This document shows, piece by piece, positions 6,817 through 8,119 of a DNA stretch of 8,119 nucleotides. A model generated the notes under the pieces. The model saw only the letters and a program-made list of their open reading frames with translations, was not told the origin of the DNA and ran no database searches. The translations under genes and the position numbers were made by a program. Position 1 is the stretch's first letter. Each line of letters begins with the position of its first letter. Source of the stretch: Chthoniobacter flavus (GTDB lineage: Bacteria; Verrucomicrobiota; Verrucomicrobiia; Chthoniobacterales; Terrimicrobiaceae); the NCBI GenBank assembly GCA_945863785.1, contig CAMBAQ010000082.1, forward strand, positions 1 through 8,119. Reading direction: 5' to 3'.

Positions 6817-8119
6817 TTCCTTGAATAGCGCTAGCTGAAACCACTCGAGTGCGGGCTTGTCTCCGTGGATGAGGACGACCTTTGAGGGCTTCAGAAGAAG
6901 AACATAATTGCGGAGCATCTCGCGGTTCGAATGGGCGCTGAAGCTGAATTCCTCGACGCGGCAGCGTAGGGGTACGGGTGGAAACTCTTTATCGAGGATC
7001 ACTTCATCTCCTTGCTTGGCCTTGCGGATCTTTCCGGCGGGAGAGTCTGGATCCGAGTATCCCACAAAAAACAGGTTTTGGGATGGATCCGCCAAGACAC
7101 GTCGAGCAAAAATATTGGAAAGCGTGTGTTCCGTCATCATTCCGCTTGAAAGAGCGTAGATGCACTTTTTGCGGGGCTGAGCGGTCATAATCTCGCGGCC
7201 AGAAAGGACATACGGCGCCATTTCATCTAGCAGTTGCAAATCAGGGTGACTGCGTGGTGTGGTAGCAGCAAAAGTATCGTAGACGGTCGTGATTTTCACG
7301 CTTAGTCCGCCGATATAGATCGGCAGGTGGCCGATCTCGCCGCGCAAACGCATTTTCCACAGCATGGCCAGAAGTTCTTGGGACTTGCCCAGAGCGAATA
7401 CGGGTATTGTTAATGATTCGCCGCTCGATATCACTTCTTTAACGGCTCTAGCAAAGCGTTCTTCCTCGCCAGCGCGGGTAAAACCGACAGGGATCGGCGA
7501 GTCGCCCCGAGTCGTCTCCATAATCAAATAATCAACTCCGCCTTCAGGAAAGTCGGCGCCGATCATCAGCGACTGGTTCTCAAAATTCACATCACCTGTA
7601 TAAAACAGCGATTTGCCCTTGTAGCTGATGAGCACTCCGACGGAGCCCAGAATGTGCCCTGCATTGTAAAACTCAAAAGTCACCTCATCATCGTTGTCCG
7701 AACGTTCTCCGAGGAGATTGTAGCGTTGTCTGAGTCCGCAGTGGACCCAACTTTGAGCGCAGAGATCTACGCCGCGGTGGGTGTAGAGGGGATACTCCAT
7801 CAGGCCGAGTTCCTCTCGTTGACGCATCATGACATTCACCGAATTGTGAAGCATGATCGTGGCAATGGCTGCCGTGGCCGGGGTCATGAAAATGGGGCAG
7901 CGCTGCTCCTGTCTTGTCACCACAGGCAATGAGCCTATGTGGTCCTGGTGAGCGTGAGTGATGATAATCGCATCGACCGTTCCAGGGGGGAGGGCGCGCA
8001 AGTCAGGGGTGGAGTTGATGCCGTCGATCTTGGGATCCGAGCCCGCATCGAGAATGATGTTCTTGCCTCCTACGCTCAGCCAGTAGCAATTCGATCCAAT
8101 CCCTGTGTGTCGCGTGAGG
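6760..8119 (-). CDS. Beta-CASP metallo-beta-lactamase-fold RNase-like protein (5' partial)
   Basis: Zinc-dependent nuclease-like protein of the CPSF73/RNase J superfamily, expected in the cytoplasm in RNA processing or decay. The frame is open to the right edge; 452 residues are visible, beginning LTRHTGIGSNCYWLSVGGKN, which resembles the first beta strands of the family, so probably only a few residues are missing. The TTG at 8001 is internal, because the conserved start of the fold lies upstream of it. Numbering from the TTG, the motifs are HAHQDH (16-21; 7939-7956), His116 in GHILGS, Asp137 in FYTGDV, motif A Glu162 in METTRGD, SGMMTEH (286-292), motif B His357 in FSFSAHSNREM and motif C His379 in VVLIHGD. 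All metal ligands appear present, so it should be active. A His at motif C fits the CPSF-like branch better than DNA-repair members. It is convergent with the TPR gene and probably belongs to a separate transcription unit. Its RNA target is unknown. Confidence 0.95.
   Translation of the reverse strand, partial: LTRHTGIGSNCYWLSVGGKNIILDAGSDPKIDGINSTPDLRALPPGTVDAIIITHAHQDHIGSLPVVTRQEQRCPIFMTPATAAIATIMLHNSVNVMMRQREELGLMEYPLYTHRGVDLCAQSWVHCGLRQRYNLLGERSDNDDEVTFEFYNAGHILGSVGVLISYKGKSLFYTGDVNFENQSLMIGADFPEGGVDYLIMETTRGDSPIPVGFTRAGEEERFARAVKEVISSGESLTIPVFALGKSQELLAMLWKMRLRGEIGHLPIYIGGLSVKITTVYDTFAATTPRSHPDLQLLDEMAPYVLSGREIMTAQPRKKCIYALSSGMMTEHTLSNIFARRVLADPSQNLFFVGYSDPDSPAGKIRKAKQGDEVILDKEFPPVPLRCRVEEFSFSAHSNREMLRNYVLLLKPSKVVLIHGDKPALEWFQLALFKELDGAEVIVPDIGTKCSLS
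6779..6821. repeat. Inverted/direct repeat cluster GTTCCT-AGGAAC-GTTCCT at the convergent gene ends
   Basis: GTTCCT (6779-6784) and AGGAAC (6790-6795) form a perfect six-base inverted repeat with a five-base loop (ATATC). A second GTTCCT at 6816-6821, starting in the last base of the TPR stop codon, can pair with the same AGGAAC, so two hairpins compete. The cluster lies in the coding overlap and just beyond it. No T-tract follows on either strand, so it is not a standard terminator. It is the only symmetrical sequence I see where plus- and minus-strand transcription meet. Confidence 0.35.

Noticed and set aside
7654..7932. Plus-strand open frame of 92 codons inside the beta-CASP gene
   Set aside because: It lies opposite the conserved zinc-ligand region and has no recognisable features or ribosome site.
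1..8119. CRISPR arrays, tRNA or rRNA genes, insertion sequences, attachment sites
   Set aside because: No regularly spaced repeats, cloverleaf-like sequences, transposase motifs or terminal inverted repeats were seen on reading; small structured RNAs cannot be excluded without a covariance search.

Overview
The window reads as a piece of a Gram-negative bacterial chromosome carrying part of a surface-polysaccharide/exosortase locus. The best guess for the host is Verrucomicrobiota or another PVC-superphylum member. That guess rests on the exosortase fused to a C-terminal EpsI-type domain, the weak or missing Shine-Dalgarno sequences, and the near-balanced base composition. It is an inference from gene content, not from a marker gene. 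No rRNA, tRNA, CRISPR array, insertion sequence or phage gene is visible.

Layout: (1) Positions 1-1685, plus strand, hold an MsbA-like ABC exporter (permease fused to ATPase) that is cut by the left edge. (2) Positions 1686-1802 are a 117-base gap with a plausible sigma70-type promoter and no convincing terminator. (3) Positions 1803-6816 hold three tightly packed plus-strand genes. They are a polyprenyl-phosphate sugar-1-phosphate transferase (first step of polysaccharide assembly), an exosortase-EpsI fusion 26 bases downstream, and a 641-residue single-pass membrane protein with TPR-like repeats whose ATG overlaps the exosortase stop (ATGA). (4) Positions 6760-8119, minus strand, hold a beta-CASP metallo-beta-lactamase-fold RNase-like protein, cut by the right edge. 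It converges on, and overlaps by 57 bases, the 3' end of the TPR gene.

How they may work together: the transferase would load the first sugar phosphate onto undecaprenyl phosphate. The exosortase would process proteins with a PEP-CTERM-like tail at the cytoplasmic membrane. The TPR protein, translationally coupled to the exosortase, is likely an accessory or scaffold factor. The upstream exporter may move lipid-linked glycans or lipids, but its link to the operon is only proximity. The beta-CASP gene is probably an unrelated RNA-metabolism gene.

The least explained items are the TPR protein, the exosortase-EpsI fusion without a visible substrate, and the convergent coding overlap with a small inverted-repeat cluster.
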